Below the pieces are notes generated by a model. It was given only the letters and a program-made list of their open reading frames with translations, did no database searches and was not told where the DNA came from. Below are positions 8,514-17,290 of a stretch of 64,000 nucleotides of DNA, piece by piece. Both the position numbers and the translations under genes were made by a program. How positions within the stretch are numbered: the first letter of the stretch is position 1; each line of letters starts with the position of its first letter. This DNA is from JBMDXK01 sp048594375 (GTDB lineage: Bacteria; Pseudomonadota; Alphaproteobacteria; Rhizobiales; Methylopilaceae). The stretch is taken from positions 1 to 64,000 of the forward strand of contig JBMDXK010000001.1 of NCBI GenBank assembly GCA_048594375.1, in the 5' to 3' direction.

Positions 8514-9089
8514 ATGGGACGCAAAAGAGTTATCGGTCAAAAAGCCATACTTGATGCTGCGGAAACGGTTGTTCTGCGTGAGGGCGTGGTGGGTCTCACG
8601 CTGGATGCCGTGGCAAAAGAAGCTGGAATCAGCAAAGCCAGTGTGCTTTATGACTATAAAACAAAAGATGCTCTCATTGCCGCTATACTTGAACGCTACA
8701 TGCAGCGCGAAGAAGAAAAGCTGGCGGCATCTCTGCAACGCTTCAAAGGTGAAGAAGCGCAAGCGCTAAAAGGCCGTTTAGCACTTTTAACACATAACAA
8801 CCCGGAACAGGATAGAGTTGTCTGCACAGCGTTGAGCGTTGCCATGGCACGGGACAAAGCACTAAAGGCCATGATGCAGGAACATGTGCAAAAAGATTAC
8901 AAAGCTATTTGCGACGGTGCAAAAAATCCACAAGGTGCCTTATTGTCTTTTCTGGCTTTAAATGGGTTGTTGGCATTGGAATATTTTGACTTTATGCGGT
9001 GGGATAATAGCGAACGCCAGAATATTATCCAGTTGATCGAGTGGGCATATCACCAATCTGCGGTGGAAAGTGAAAGCGGCAAAACATGA
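8514..9089 (+). CDS. TetR family transcriptional regulator
   Basis: A 191-residue TetR-type repressor. The N-terminal DNA-binding domain spans residues 1-55. Its helix-turn-helix is clear: LDAVAKEAGISKASVLYDY, followed by the conserved KTKDALIAAILERY. The C-terminal ligand domain is helical and unassigned. It is read in the same direction as the RND pump genes 140 bases downstream, the common arrangement for an efflux pump and its repressor. A palindrome overlapping its own promoter suggests autoregulation. Control of the pump is inferred from proximity; bases 9090-9230 between them show no matching operator. Confidence 0.9.
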   Translation: MGRKRVIGQKAILDAAETVVLREGVVGLTLDAVAKEAGISKASVLYDYKTKDALIAAILERYMQREEEKLAASLQRFKGEEAQALKGRLALLTHNNPEQDRVVCTALSVAMARDKALKAMMQEHVQKDYKAICDGAKNPQGALLSFLALNGLLALEYFDFMRWDNSERQNIIQLIEWAYHQSAVESESGKT

Positions 9090-9230
9090 TAAGTTTACGC
9101 TCTGGTATGGTTTGCACGCTAAACAATGAATAATACACTGAAACAAAGATTTATAACGCAGCTGTTGCCGCTTTATTTATAGCACTGCGCGCTGAAATAA
9201 CAATGAAGTCCGTTTTATAACAGGTGACCA

Positions 9231-10439
9231 ATGATGAACCGCCTTCCTCTCTCCCGCCTGAAAGTGGCCGCTTTGGTTACGGTGTTGTGTGTTCCGGCAG
9301 CGTTGCCGGCATGGGCGCAAGGGGGTCAGATGCCGCCAGCGGCTGTCAGCGTGCTAACTCTCAAGCCGGAAGCTGTGCCGCTCACCAGTGATCTGCCGGG
9401 GCGTATTGCGCCCACCCGCATTGCCGAAGTGCGTCCAAGGGTTTCCGGCATACTTGAAGAGCGGGTATTCCAGCAAGGCGGCATGGTGAAAGAGGGTGAT
9501 GTTCTTTATAAAATTGATCCTGTGCCGTTCCGTGTGAAAGTTGCCAGCGCCCGCGCGGCATTGCAACGCGCTGTTGCCAGCCAGCAGCTTGCCCGGCAGC
9601 AGATGGAGCGCCAGCAGCAATTGCGTCAGCGTAACATTTCGTCCCAGCAGGAATTGGATACAGCCACGGCAACCCTTGCCCAGGCCGATGCCGATGTGGC
9701 CTCCGCGCAAGCCAATCTGGATGAGGCGAATCTCAATCTGGGTTACACATCCGTAAAAGCGCCGATTAGCGGCAAAATTGGCCGCGCTTTGATTACAGAG
9801 GGTGCGCTGGTAAGTGCAACGGGTTCTGAGAGTCTGGCAACCATCCAGCAACTTGATCCGGTCTATGCGGATTTTACCCAGTCATCGAATGACATGTTGC
9901 GCCTGAAACGCGCGTTGGAAAGTGGCGAGCTTTCCAGCCCTGCGCCGGGAGAGGCCAGCGTCGAGATTGTGCTGGATGATGGCACCCCTTATCCTGAAAA
10001 AGCCCGTCTTCTGTTTTCGGAATCCGCTGTGGATGCAACAACCGGACAGGTGACAATGCGTTCAGAAGTACCCAATCCGCGCGGTGATTTGTTACCCGGC
10101 ATGTATGTGCGCGTGCGCATTGAGCAGGCGGTAAGACAGGCCGCACTGGCCGTTCCGCAAAAAGCGGTTGTCCGTGACGGGCAGGGCGGCGCTCAGGTGT
10201 ATGTGGTCAATGAGGAAAACAAGGCCGTATTGACCCCGATTACGCTGGGGCCGGTATCCGGTGATCGCTGGGTTGTGCAAAGCGGATTAAAGGCCGGTGA
10301 ACGCATTGTGGTTGAAGGCTTGCAAAAAGTTCAGCCGGGCGCAACGGTTCAGCCAGAAGAGCCTGAAGCGGCTAAAAAGTCTCCTGCGCCAAGCGATAAC
10401 ACGCCTGCCTCGGAAGCGGAACAGGGTAAGGCACCCTGA
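9231..10439 (+). CDS. RND efflux periplasmic adaptor (AcrA/MexA type)
   Basis: A 402-residue membrane fusion protein that links the inner-membrane RND pump to an outer-membrane channel. A signal peptide ends near AWA (about residue 29). Then come a beta-barrel/lipoyl half with VRPRVSGILEERVFQQGGMV (about 67-86), a coiled-coil hairpin rich in Gln, Ala and Arg (about 100-170), and the second lipoyl half LGYTSVKAPISGKIGRAL (about 169-186). The C-terminal tail is Pro/Glu/Ala-rich. No lipobox is convincing, so it is probably not a lipoprotein. Two ATG codons are adjacent (9231 and 9234); either could be used. The outer-membrane partner (TolC-like) is not in this window. Confidence 0.9.
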   Translation: MMNRLPLSRLKVAALVTVLCVPAALPAWAQGGQMPPAAVSVLTLKPEAVPLTSDLPGRIAPTRIAEVRPRVSGILEERVFQQGGMVKEGDVLYKIDPVPFRVKVASARAALQRAVASQQLARQQMERQQQLRQRNISSQQELDTATATLAQADADVASAQANLDEANLNLGYTSVKAPISGKIGRALITEGALVSATGSESLATIQQLDPVYADFTQSSNDMLRLKRALESGELSSPAPGEASVEIVLDDGTPYPEKARLLFSESAVDATTGQVTMRSEVPNPRGDLLPGMYVRVRIEQAVRQAALAVPQKAVVRDGQGGAQVYVVNEENKAVLTPITLGPVSGDRWVVQSGLKAGERIVVEGLQKVQPGATVQPEEPEAAKKSPAPSDNTPASEAEQGKAP

Positions 10440-10452
10440 GTGCTGGCATTAC

Positions 10453-10480
10453 AACGGGCAATAGCCCGTTCTTTTTCTTT
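10453..10480 (+). terminator. Hairpin with U-tract between adaptor and pump genes
   Basis: AACGGGC, loop AATA, GCCCGTT, then CTTTTTCTTTT: a 7-bp stem with a T-rich tail, 13 bases after the adaptor stop codon and 65 bases before the pump start. It looks like a working intrinsic terminator inside the operon. It would lower pump expression relative to the adaptor. Confidence 0.65.
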
Positions 10481-10545
10481 TGAAAAGTGCGCCCGCAACG
10501 CTTTCGTATCACCGGCGCTTTTAAAAACGAGACAAGGTTAGCCTC

Positions 10546-13500
10546 ATGGCACAGTTTTTTATCAACCGGCCAATTTTCGCTTGGGTTGTTGCAATATTTA
10601 TTTCGATTGCAGGTCTTATTGCGCTGCCGTTTATGCCGGTTTCGCAATATCCCAAAGTGGCGCCTCCCCAAATCGCTATCAGTACGGTGTATCCGGGTGC
10701 TGCACCCCTTGATATCTATCAGGCGGTTACCAAACCTATTGAGGAAGAGCTGAACGGCGTTAAGGGGTTGATTTATTTTGAATCAACGTCCGATACATCC
10801 GGTTCGGTCACCATTACAGCAACATTTGCGGCGGGTACAGATACGGCCATTGCGGCAGTGGATGTGCAAAATGCTGTACGCCGTGTTGAGCCGCGATTGC
10901 CCAATAGCGTGAAGCAACAAGGCATTCAGGTGGAAGAGGCAAGCGCCAGCTTTCTTCTGGTGATTGCGCTGATTTCCAAGGATGGTAAAACCGACAGTGT
11001 GGGTTTGGGTGATTATCTTAGCCGCAACATTCTGGGCGAAATTCGCCGTATTCCGGGTGTTGGCCGTGCGCAGCTTTTTGCGGCTGAACGTGCCATGCGG
11101 ATCTGGATGGATCCTGATAAGATGGTTGGTTTGAATCTTTCAGCCAGCGACATTACTGCGGCAATTACCGCGCAGAATGCACAGGTGGCGGCGGGACGTA
11201 TCGGGGCGGATCCCAACCCGATTGACCAGCAGATAGCAGCAACGGTTCTGGTCAAGGGGCAGCTCAGTTCTCCAGAGGAATTCGGAAATATCATTCTGCG
11301 CGCCAACCCCGATGGTTCTGCTGTCCGTCTGAAAGATGTTGCAACAGTCGATGTGGGAAGCGAAAGCTATAATCTGGGAACCCGTCTCAATGGTGAATCG
11401 AGCGCCGCAATTGGTGTGCAGTTGTCCACCACCGGCAACGCCTTGGCTACCTCCGAAGCCATTCAGGCCAAGATGAAAGAGCTTGCAGAGTTTTTCCCGG
11501 AAGGCATCGAATATTCTATCCCGTATGATACCAGCCCGTTTGTAAGCGCGTCGATCGAGAAAGTGTTGCATACCCTTATTGAAGCGGTTGTGCTGGTGTT
11601 CATTGTGATGTTTCTCTTTTTGCAGAACTTCCGCTACACCCTTATTCCCACATTGGTGGTGCCGATTGCTTTGCTGGGTACCTGCGCGGTGATGCTGGCT
11701 GCGGGCTTCTCCATCAACGTACTGACCATGTTTGCAATGGTATTGGCCATTGGTATTCTAGTGGATGATGCCATTGTGGTGGTGGAAAACGTAGAGCGCA
11801 TTATGGTGGAAGAAGGTCTTCCGCCGCGACAGGCTACCCGCAAAGCCATGGGGCAGATTACAGGGGCAATTATCGGGATTACGCTGGTGTTGTCTGCGGT
11901 GTTCATTCCGATGGCCTTCTTTCCGGGTTCCACAGGGGTGATTTACCGTCAGTTCAGCCTGACGATGGTGGTTTCCATTCTGTTTTCGGCATTCTTTGCC
12001 TTGTCTCTTACACCTGCTTTGTGCGCCTCCTTCCTGAAGCCCATAAGGCATGACCATCACCAGAAAAAAGGATTTTTCGGTTGGTTCAACCGCAAATTTG
12101 ACACGCTGACCCATTCCTACACGGGCGGGGTTGGTAAGCTGATAAAACGCTCCGGCCGCATGATGGTGATTTATCTTGCGCTCTGCGTGGGTTTGGGGTG
12201 GCTGTATATTAACTTGCCATCATCCTTTGTGCCTAATGAAGATCAGGGTTACTTGATTGTGGACATGCAGGCACCCCCCGAGGCCAGCAGTAACCGTACC
12301 ATGGCGGTTATTGAGAAGGCAGAAGCCATTTTCAAAAGTGATGATGCTGTTGCAGACGTTTTTGCCATCAAGGGTTTTAGTTTTTCCGGCAATGGCGCAA
12401 ATGCGGCTTTGATGTTTGTTATCCTGAAAGACTGGAGCGAGCGTACGAAATCTGCACAGGAGGTAGCGAACACGGCCAACATGAAATTGTTTGGCTTGAA
12501 AGATGCAATGGCATTCTCCCTTTCGCCGCCGCCCATTGAAGGCATGGGGACATCCAGTGGCTTCAGTTTCCGGTTGCAAGACCGTGCCGGTAAAGGACAG
12601 GCGGCGCTTTCTGCGGCAGCAGGCCAGTTGATGGGGGCTGCATCCCAAAGCCCTATCATTGCAGGTCTGCGGCCTGAAGGTATGCCCGATGCCGCACAGG
12701 TTCTTCTGACGATTGATCGTGAAAAAGCCAATACTTTCGGGGTTACGTTTGCAGATATTAACGCAACGGTTTCAGCAAATCTTGGTTCTGCATACGTCAA
12801 TGATTTCCCTAATGCTGGCCGGATGCAGCGCGTGGTGGTACAAGCCTATGATACCAAGCGGATGCAAGCGGAGGATTTACTCAAGCTCAATGTGCGCAAT
12901 GCCAATGGCGGAATGGTGCCGTTGTCTTCTTTTGCCAGCGTGGAGTGGCAAAAAGGGCCAACGCAGGTTGTAGGCTATAACGGGTATCTTTCGGCGCGTA
13001 TTGCCGGTGCGCCTGCGCCGGGGTACGCATCCGGTGCGGCCATTGCAGAAATGGAGCGGCTTGCCCAAGAACTGCCTGAAGGTTTTGGGTACGAATGGAC
13101 AGGCCAGTCTCTGGAAGAAATTCAGGCCGGTTCTCAGGCAACCTTCGTGTTTGCTCTCAGCATTCTGTTTGTGTTCTTGCTGCTTGCGGCACTCTATGAG
13201 AGTTGGACCATTCCATTTTCTGTGATGCTGGTAGTGCCACTTGGGATTATTGGCGCGGTGCTGTTTGTGATGTTCCGGGATTTGTCCAACGATATTTACT
13301 TCAAGGTTGGTCTTATTGCGGTGATCGGGCTGTCGGCAAAAAACGCGATCCTGATTATTGAGTTTGCCAAAGATCTGTATGCGGAAGGCCGTTCACTTAC
13401 CGAAGCTGCTGTTGAGGCTGCGCATCTGCGCTTCCGTCCGATCCTGATGACATCTCTTGCCTTCAGTCTGGGTGTGTTGCCGCTGGCAATTGCATCAGGC

Positions 13501-13701
13501 CCTAGTGCAGCAAGCCAGAATGCTATCGGTACAGGAGTGTTGGGCGGGATGATTTCAGCCACGGTGCTGGCAATCTTCTTTGTGCCAATCTTCTTTGTGG
13601 TGGTTCTGTCTTTCTTTAAAACCAAACCGCCGGTTGTGCATCTGGAAGGCGGGAGCCTCAACCCTAAAACCGAGCAAAAACCGCACAATTATGATGTCTG
13701 A
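10546..13701 (+). CDS. RND multidrug efflux pump (AcrB/MexB, HAE1 family)
   Basis: A 1051-residue inner-membrane transporter that expels amphiphilic compounds using the proton gradient. It begins with the classic MAQFFINRPIFAWVVAIFIS. Two large periplasmic loops (about residues 30-340 and 560-870) and twelve membrane segments are present. The proton-relay residues are visible: the Asp pair in GILVDDAIVVVENV (about 400-413) and the Lys in GLSAKNAILIIEFA (about 927-940). The length matches AcrB (1049 residues). The end is MV-rich transmembrane sequence followed by a short cytoplasmic tail. It is the last gene of the pump unit and is followed by a strong terminator. Confidence 0.95.
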   Translation: MAQFFINRPIFAWVVAIFISIAGLIALPFMPVSQYPKVAPPQIAISTVYPGAAPLDIYQAVTKPIEEELNGVKGLIYFESTSDTSGSVTITATFAAGTDTAIAAVDVQNAVRRVEPRLPNSVKQQGIQVEEASASFLLVIALISKDGKTDSVGLGDYLSRNILGEIRRIPGVGRAQLFAAERAMRIWMDPDKMVGLNLSASDITAAITAQNAQVAAGRIGADPNPIDQQIAATVLVKGQLSSPEEFGNIILRANPDGSAVRLKDVATVDVGSESYNLGTRLNGESSAAIGVQLSTTGNALATSEAIQAKMKELAEFFPEGIEYSIPYDTSPFVSASIEKVLHTLIEAVVLVFIVMFLFLQNFRYTLIPTLVVPIALLGTCAVMLAAGFSINVLTMFAMVLAIGILVDDAIVVVENVERIMVEEGLPPRQATRKAMGQITGAIIGITLVLSAVFIPMAFFPGSTGVIYRQFSLTMVVSILFSAFFALSLTPALCASFLKPIRHDHHQKKGFFGWFNRKFDTLTHSYTGGVGKLIKRSGRMMVIYLALCVGLGWLYINLPSSFVPNEDQGYLIVDMQAPPEASSNRTMAVIEKAEAIFKSDDAVADVFAIKGFSFSGNGANAALMFVILKDWSERTKSAQEVANTANMKLFGLKDAMAFSLSPPPIEGMGTSSGFSFRLQDRAGKGQAALSAAAGQLMGAASQSPIIAGLRPEGMPDAAQVLLTIDREKANTFGVTFADINATVSANLGSAYVNDFPNAGRMQRVVVQAYDTKRMQAEDLLKLNVRNANGGMVPLSSFASVEWQKGPTQVVGYNGYLSARIAGAPAPGYASGAAIAEMERLAQELPEGFGYEWTGQSLEEIQAGSQATFVFALSILFVFLLLAALYESWTIPFSVMLVVPLGIIGAVLFVMFRDLSNDIYFKVGLIAVIGLSAKNAILIIEFAKDLYAEGRSLTEAAVEAAHLRFRPILMTSLAFSLGVLPLAIASGPSAASQNAIGTGVLGGMISATVLAIFFVPIFFVVVLSFFKTKPPVVHLEGGSLNPKTEQKPHNYDV

Positions 13702-13734
13702 CGGGTCGATCCCGTTTGACATCTCCTGACAACA

Positions 13735-13765
13735 AACGCCCCTTTCAACCGAGAGGGGCGTTTTT
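13735..13765 (+). terminator. Intrinsic terminator after the RND genes
   Basis: AACGCCCCT, an 11-base loop (TTCAACCGAG plus one), then AGGGGCGTT running into TTTATT: a 9-bp GC-rich stem with a T-tract, 34 bases after the pump stop codon. Confidence 0.85.
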
Positions 13766-13783
13766 ATTGATGCACACAAAATA

Positions 13784-13853
13784 TTGCAAATCATTCCTAC
13801 TTGCAAATTTTTAAAGCTGCACTAAGCTGTGCAATTGAGAATTATTTGCAAAT
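13784..13853. promoter_or_regulatory. Three TTGCAAAT repeats before the metal ABC operon
   Basis: The octamer TTGCAAAT (palindromic core TTGCAA) occurs at 13784-13791, 13801-13808 and 13846-13853. Between the last two lies another inverted repeat, TGCAC/GTGCA (13818-13833). The last copy ends 16 bases before the ATG of the binding-protein gene. TGCAA-rich inverted sites are reminiscent of Mur (Mn-responsive Fur) operators of rhizobial sit operons. The repeats are seen directly; the regulator is inferred. Confidence 0.5.
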
Positions 13854-13869
13854 AGGGTATGGAGTGTAA

Positions 13870-14760
13870 ATGGCGGGTTTTAAAACGGTGTGGCGCTGCG
13901 TGGCTGTGTCTCTGGCTTTAGCGGCCACGCCAGCTTTGGCTACTGAAAAATTCAGAGTTATCACAACCTTCACAGTTATCGCCGATATGGCGCGCAATGT
14001 CGCTGGGGACGCTGCGGAAGTGGAGAGCATCACCAAGGCTGGAGCCGAAATCCACAATTACCAACCTACACCGCGGGATATTCTCAGCACCCGCGGTGCG
14101 GATTTAATATTATGGAACGGTCTTAACCTTGAGGTATGGTTTGAAAAGTTCATTAGTAATGCGGAAAATATTCCAAGCGTTACAGTGTCCAGCGGCATTA
14201 CACCCATCAGCATCAGCGGTGGCGAATACAGTGGCAAGCCAAATCCTCACGCATGGATGGGGGAGGAGACCGCTCTCATCTATGTGAACAATATACGCGA
14301 TGCTCTTGTGAAATATGATCCTGCAAACGCAACAATTTATCAGACAAATGCAGAAATCTATAAGGCAAGAATTACTGGGGCTATGGCGCCGATAAAGGCC
14401 AAGTTGGCACAAATTCCTGAAGAGCGTCGCTGGTTGCTCACCAGCGAAGGGGCGTTCAGCTATCTTGCAAAAGATCTTGGGTTGAAAGAAGCTTTTCTTT
14501 GGCCGATTAATGCCGATCAGCAAGGTTCACCGCAGCAAATCCGTACTGTAATTGATAAAGTGCGCGACCATAAAATACCGGCTATTTTTAGCGAAAGTAC
14601 CATTTCCTCCGATCCGGCAAAACAAGTGGCTCGTGAAACAGGCATCCGGTATGGCGGAGTGCTGTATGTGGACTCGCTTTCCGCTGAAGATGGTCCTGTG
14701 CCAACTTATATCGATTTACTGCAAACCACTGCAATAACCATCGCCACAGGGTTGAAATAA
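13870..14760 (+). CDS. Mn/Zn ABC transporter substrate-binding protein (SitA/TroA type)
   Basis: A 296-residue periplasmic cluster A-I (TroA-like) metal-binding protein. A signal peptide ends near ALA (about residue 25). Metal ligands of the family are visible: His in GAEIHNYQPTPRDI (about residue 62), His in NPHAWM (about 127), Glu in SEGAFSYL (about 195) and the region near FSESTISSDP. Glu in place of the third His is what Mn-type members (SitA/MntC/PsaA) have, in contrast to ZnuA. There is no His-rich loop. The SD-like GGAG lies 8 bases before the ATG. The stop codon overlaps the next start by one base. Manganese is the most likely substrate, with iron or zinc not excluded. Confidence 0.87.
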   Translation: MAGFKTVWRCVAVSLALAATPALATEKFRVITTFTVIADMARNVAGDAAEVESITKAGAEIHNYQPTPRDILSTRGADLILWNGLNLEVWFEKFISNAENIPSVTVSSGITPISISGGEYSGKPNPHAWMGEETALIYVNNIRDALVKYDPANATIYQTNAEIYKARITGAMAPIKAKLAQIPEERRWLLTSEGAFSYLAKDLGLKEAFLWPINADQQGSPQQIRTVIDKVRDHKIPAIFSESTISSDPAKQVARETGIRYGGVLYVDSLSAEDGPVPTYIDLLQTTAITIATGLK

Positions 14761-15602
14761 TGACAATTCAATCTACAAACGGATTGGCTATAACCAATGT
14801 CACCGTTACTTATCGCAACGGACATACTGCACTACAAAATGCCAGCTTTGCAGTTCCCCGCAGAACTATCACCGCTTTGGTGGGTATTAACGGGAGTGGT
14901 AAATCTACTATCTTTAAAGCTATTATGGGACTTGTACCGTTGGCCAGTGGCGCTGTACATATTTTGGATATGTCCGTCTATAATGCGTTAAAAGCCAGAC
15001 AAGTATCCTATGTGCCACAAAGTGAGGATGTGGACTGGAATTTTCCTGTGCTAGTGGAAGATGTGGTCATGATGGGACGCTACGGTCATATGGGCTGGCT
15101 GCGCATTCCGAAAGCGGCAGACCGCCACTCCGCCACCGAAGCGCTGGAACGCGTAGGTATGGCTGAATTACGCAATCGCCAGATTGGTGAGCTTTCAGGC
15201 GGACAGAAAAAGAGAGTGTTTCTGGCGCGTGCATTGGCGCAAGAAGCGCAAGTAGTTCTGCTGGATGAACCGTTTACCGGTGTTGATGTCACCACAGAAG
15301 AGAGTATCATTGCTCTGTTGAGTGACTTGAAAGAGGAGGGCAAGGTCATTCTGGTTTCCACCCATAATTTGGGGAGCGTACCAGAATTCTGTGACCACGC
15401 AGTATTGGTCAATCGCACGGTGTTGGGGTATGGTTTGACCAAAAATGTATTCACAGCAGCCAATCTTGAACGGACCTTTGGTGGTGCTTTGCGGCAGATC
15501 AGTTTTGGGCAAGGACAAAACCGCACTATTATCACGGATGATGAAAAAGCACTTATCCTGCATGATAGCGCGTCTTGTTTAGCAGAAAATTCGGTGAAAT
15601 GA
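14760..15602 (+). CDS. Mn/Zn ABC transporter ATP-binding protein (SitB type)
   Basis: A 280-residue ATPase that powers metal uptake. Walker A GINGSGKST (about residues 38-46), the Q-loop (VPQSEDVDWNFPV), the ABC signature LSGGQKKR (about 144-151) and Walker B VVLLDEPFTG (about 163-172) are all intact, and the switch His is in VSTHNLGSV. The VDWNFPV segment after the Q-loop is typical of Mn/Zn-type (SitB/MntB) ATPases. It is translationally coupled at both ends: the start overlaps the stop of the binding-protein gene, and the stop is followed at once by the next ATG. Confidence 0.92.
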   Translation: MTIQSTNGLAITNVTVTYRNGHTALQNASFAVPRRTITALVGINGSGKSTIFKAIMGLVPLASGAVHILDMSVYNALKARQVSYVPQSEDVDWNFPVLVEDVVMMGRYGHMGWLRIPKAADRHSATEALERVGMAELRNRQIGELSGGQKKRVFLARALAQEAQVVLLDEPFTGVDVTTEESIIALLSDLKEEGKVILVSTHNLGSVPEFCDHAVLVNRTVLGYGLTKNVFTAANLERTFGGALRQISFGQGQNRTIITDDEKALILHDSASCLAENSVK

Positions 15603-16457
15603 ATGGAGGCCTTGCTGCAACCTTTCCAGTATCAATACATGTTGAATGCCATCCTCATTGCGGCATTGGTGGGCACAGTGTGCGCCTGCCTGTCGGCTTA
15701 TTTGGTGCTGAAAGGCTGGTCATTGATCGGCGATGCGTTGTCCCATTCTGTAGTACCGGGTGTTGCGGGAGCTTACATGCTAGGGCTGCCATTTTCTGCG
15801 GGTGCATTCCTGTCTGGCGGGTTGGCGGCCATGGCGGTGCTTTTTTTGAAAGAGCGTACACAGCTTAAAGAAGACACCATAATAGGTGTGATTTTTTCTG
15901 TTTTTTTAGCTCTAGGTTTATTTATGATTTCTGTATCGCCAGTATCTATCAATATTCAGACTATCATCATGGGCAATATTCTCACTATCACGCCAGAAGA
16001 TACGCTGCAATTGCTTATTATCGGCGGCGTTTCACTCGGTATCATCCTGATGAAATGGAAAGATTTCATGGTGCTGTTTTTTGATGAGGTTCATGCACAC
16101 TCTATCGGCCTGTCTACGCGCATATTGAAAGTGATATTTTTCATGCTTCTGGGTGCAAGCGCTGTGGCGGCCATGCAGACGGTGGGCGCGTTCCTGGTTA
16201 TCGCCATGCTGGTCACGCCGGGCGCAACAGCTTACCTGCTCACCGACCGGTTCGGGCACATGCTGACTATCAGCATGATTATCGGTGCAGGAACGAGCAC
16301 TATGGGTGCATATCTCAGTTATTTTCTCGATGGTGCTACAGGAGGAATCATTATTCTTTTGCAGACATTTGTGTTCTTATCGGTGTTTGCTTTTGCGCCC
16401 AAGCACGGTTTCATTACGGCAAAGCTTCGCGCTCGTGATCGAGGGGAAACCACATGA
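15603..16457 (+). CDS. Mn/Zn ABC transporter permease 1 (SitC type)
   Basis: A 284-residue inner-membrane permease of the ABC-3 family with about eight hydrophobic segments. The family signature appears early as VLKGWSLIGDALSHSVVPGV (about residues 35-54), the loop that touches the ATPase. The end is Lys/Arg-rich. The ATG follows the previous stop codon directly, and its own stop overlaps the next gene by four bases (ATGA). Having two different permease genes side by side is the SitABCD layout. Confidence 0.9.
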   Translation: MEALLQPFQYQYMLNAILIAALVGTVCACLSAYLVLKGWSLIGDALSHSVVPGVAGAYMLGLPFSAGAFLSGGLAAMAVLFLKERTQLKEDTIIGVIFSVFLALGLFMISVSPVSINIQTIIMGNILTITPEDTLQLLIIGGVSLGIILMKWKDFMVLFFDEVHAHSIGLSTRILKVIFFMLLGASAVAAMQTVGAFLVIAMLVTPGATAYLLTDRFGHMLTISMIIGAGTSTMGAYLSYFLDGATGGIIILLQTFVFLSVFAFAPKHGFITAKLRARDRGETT

Positions 16458-17290
16458 TTGTGGCCACACTTCTCCAGCCCTTTCAGCTTGATTTCATGCT
16501 CAGCGCGTTTGCCATCGCAGTGCTGGTAGCCATCCCTGCAGCCATGCTTTCCTGCTATCTCGTGCTTAAAGGCTGGGCATTAATGGGGGACGCTATTGCC
16601 CACGCGATCTTGCCAGGTGTGGTATTGGCCTATATTGCCGGTGTACCACTGTTGGTAGGTGCATTCAGTGCAGGTATGATGTGCAGCATGGTTACCGGCT
16701 ATGTCAGTGAGAACAGCAGGTTGCGGCGTGATACAGTGATGGGCATTGTGTTCTCTAGCATGTTTGGGTTTGGAATCGTGCTCTACACGGCAATACAGAG
16801 CGATATGCATCTCGACCATATTCTGTTTGGTGATATGCTGGGCATCAAGTTGGTTGATCTCCTGCAAGCCAGCATAATCATGCTGGCTGCTACCAGTTTT
16901 CTTGTCGTTTTTCGGCAAGATTTACTGGTTTTTGTGTTTGATCCAGTGCAGGCACATGCCTTGGGTTTGTGGGTACGCTTTTTACACTATGCGCTGCTGG
17001 CCGTTATCACGATGGTCGTGGTCGGGGCATTGAAAGCGGTGGGCATTATTATTGCGATAGGGATGCTGATTTTACCAGGCGCTACGGCTTTTCTTCTCAC
17101 ACGCCGGTTTAAAAACATGTTGTTGATCGCAATTAGTATAGCAGTATTTTGCTCGATAACCGGTGTTTACCTAAGTTTTTTTCTGGATAGTGCTCCCGCT
17201 CCCACAATTATTTTAATAATGGGAGCAGTATTCGTATGTGCTGCAATAAATGGATGTCACACTAACTATATTTTAGGAGACAAGGGATGA
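16454..17290 (+). CDS. Mn/Zn ABC transporter permease 2 (SitD type)
   Basis: A 278-residue ABC-3 permease, paralogous to the preceding gene. Its coupling-loop signature is VLKGWALMGDAIAHAILPGV (about residues 36-55). It has about eight membrane segments and would form a heterodimer with permease 1. The start overlaps the previous stop (ATGA). The last 25 bases overlap the 3' end of the converging EF-hand gene, so the two transcripts must be antisense to each other at their ends. No terminator is evident before that overlap. Confidence 0.9.
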   Translation: MIVATLLQPFQLDFMLSAFAIAVLVAIPAAMLSCYLVLKGWALMGDAIAHAILPGVVLAYIAGVPLLVGAFSAGMMCSMVTGYVSENSRLRRDTVMGIVFSSMFGFGIVLYTAIQSDMHLDHILFGDMLGIKLVDLLQASIIMLAATSFLVVFRQDLLVFVFDPVQAHALGLWVRFLHYALLAVITMVVVGALKAVGIIIAIGMLILPGATAFLLTRRFKNMLLIAISIAVFCSITGVYLSFFLDSAPAPTIILIMGAVFVCAAINGCHTNYILGDKG

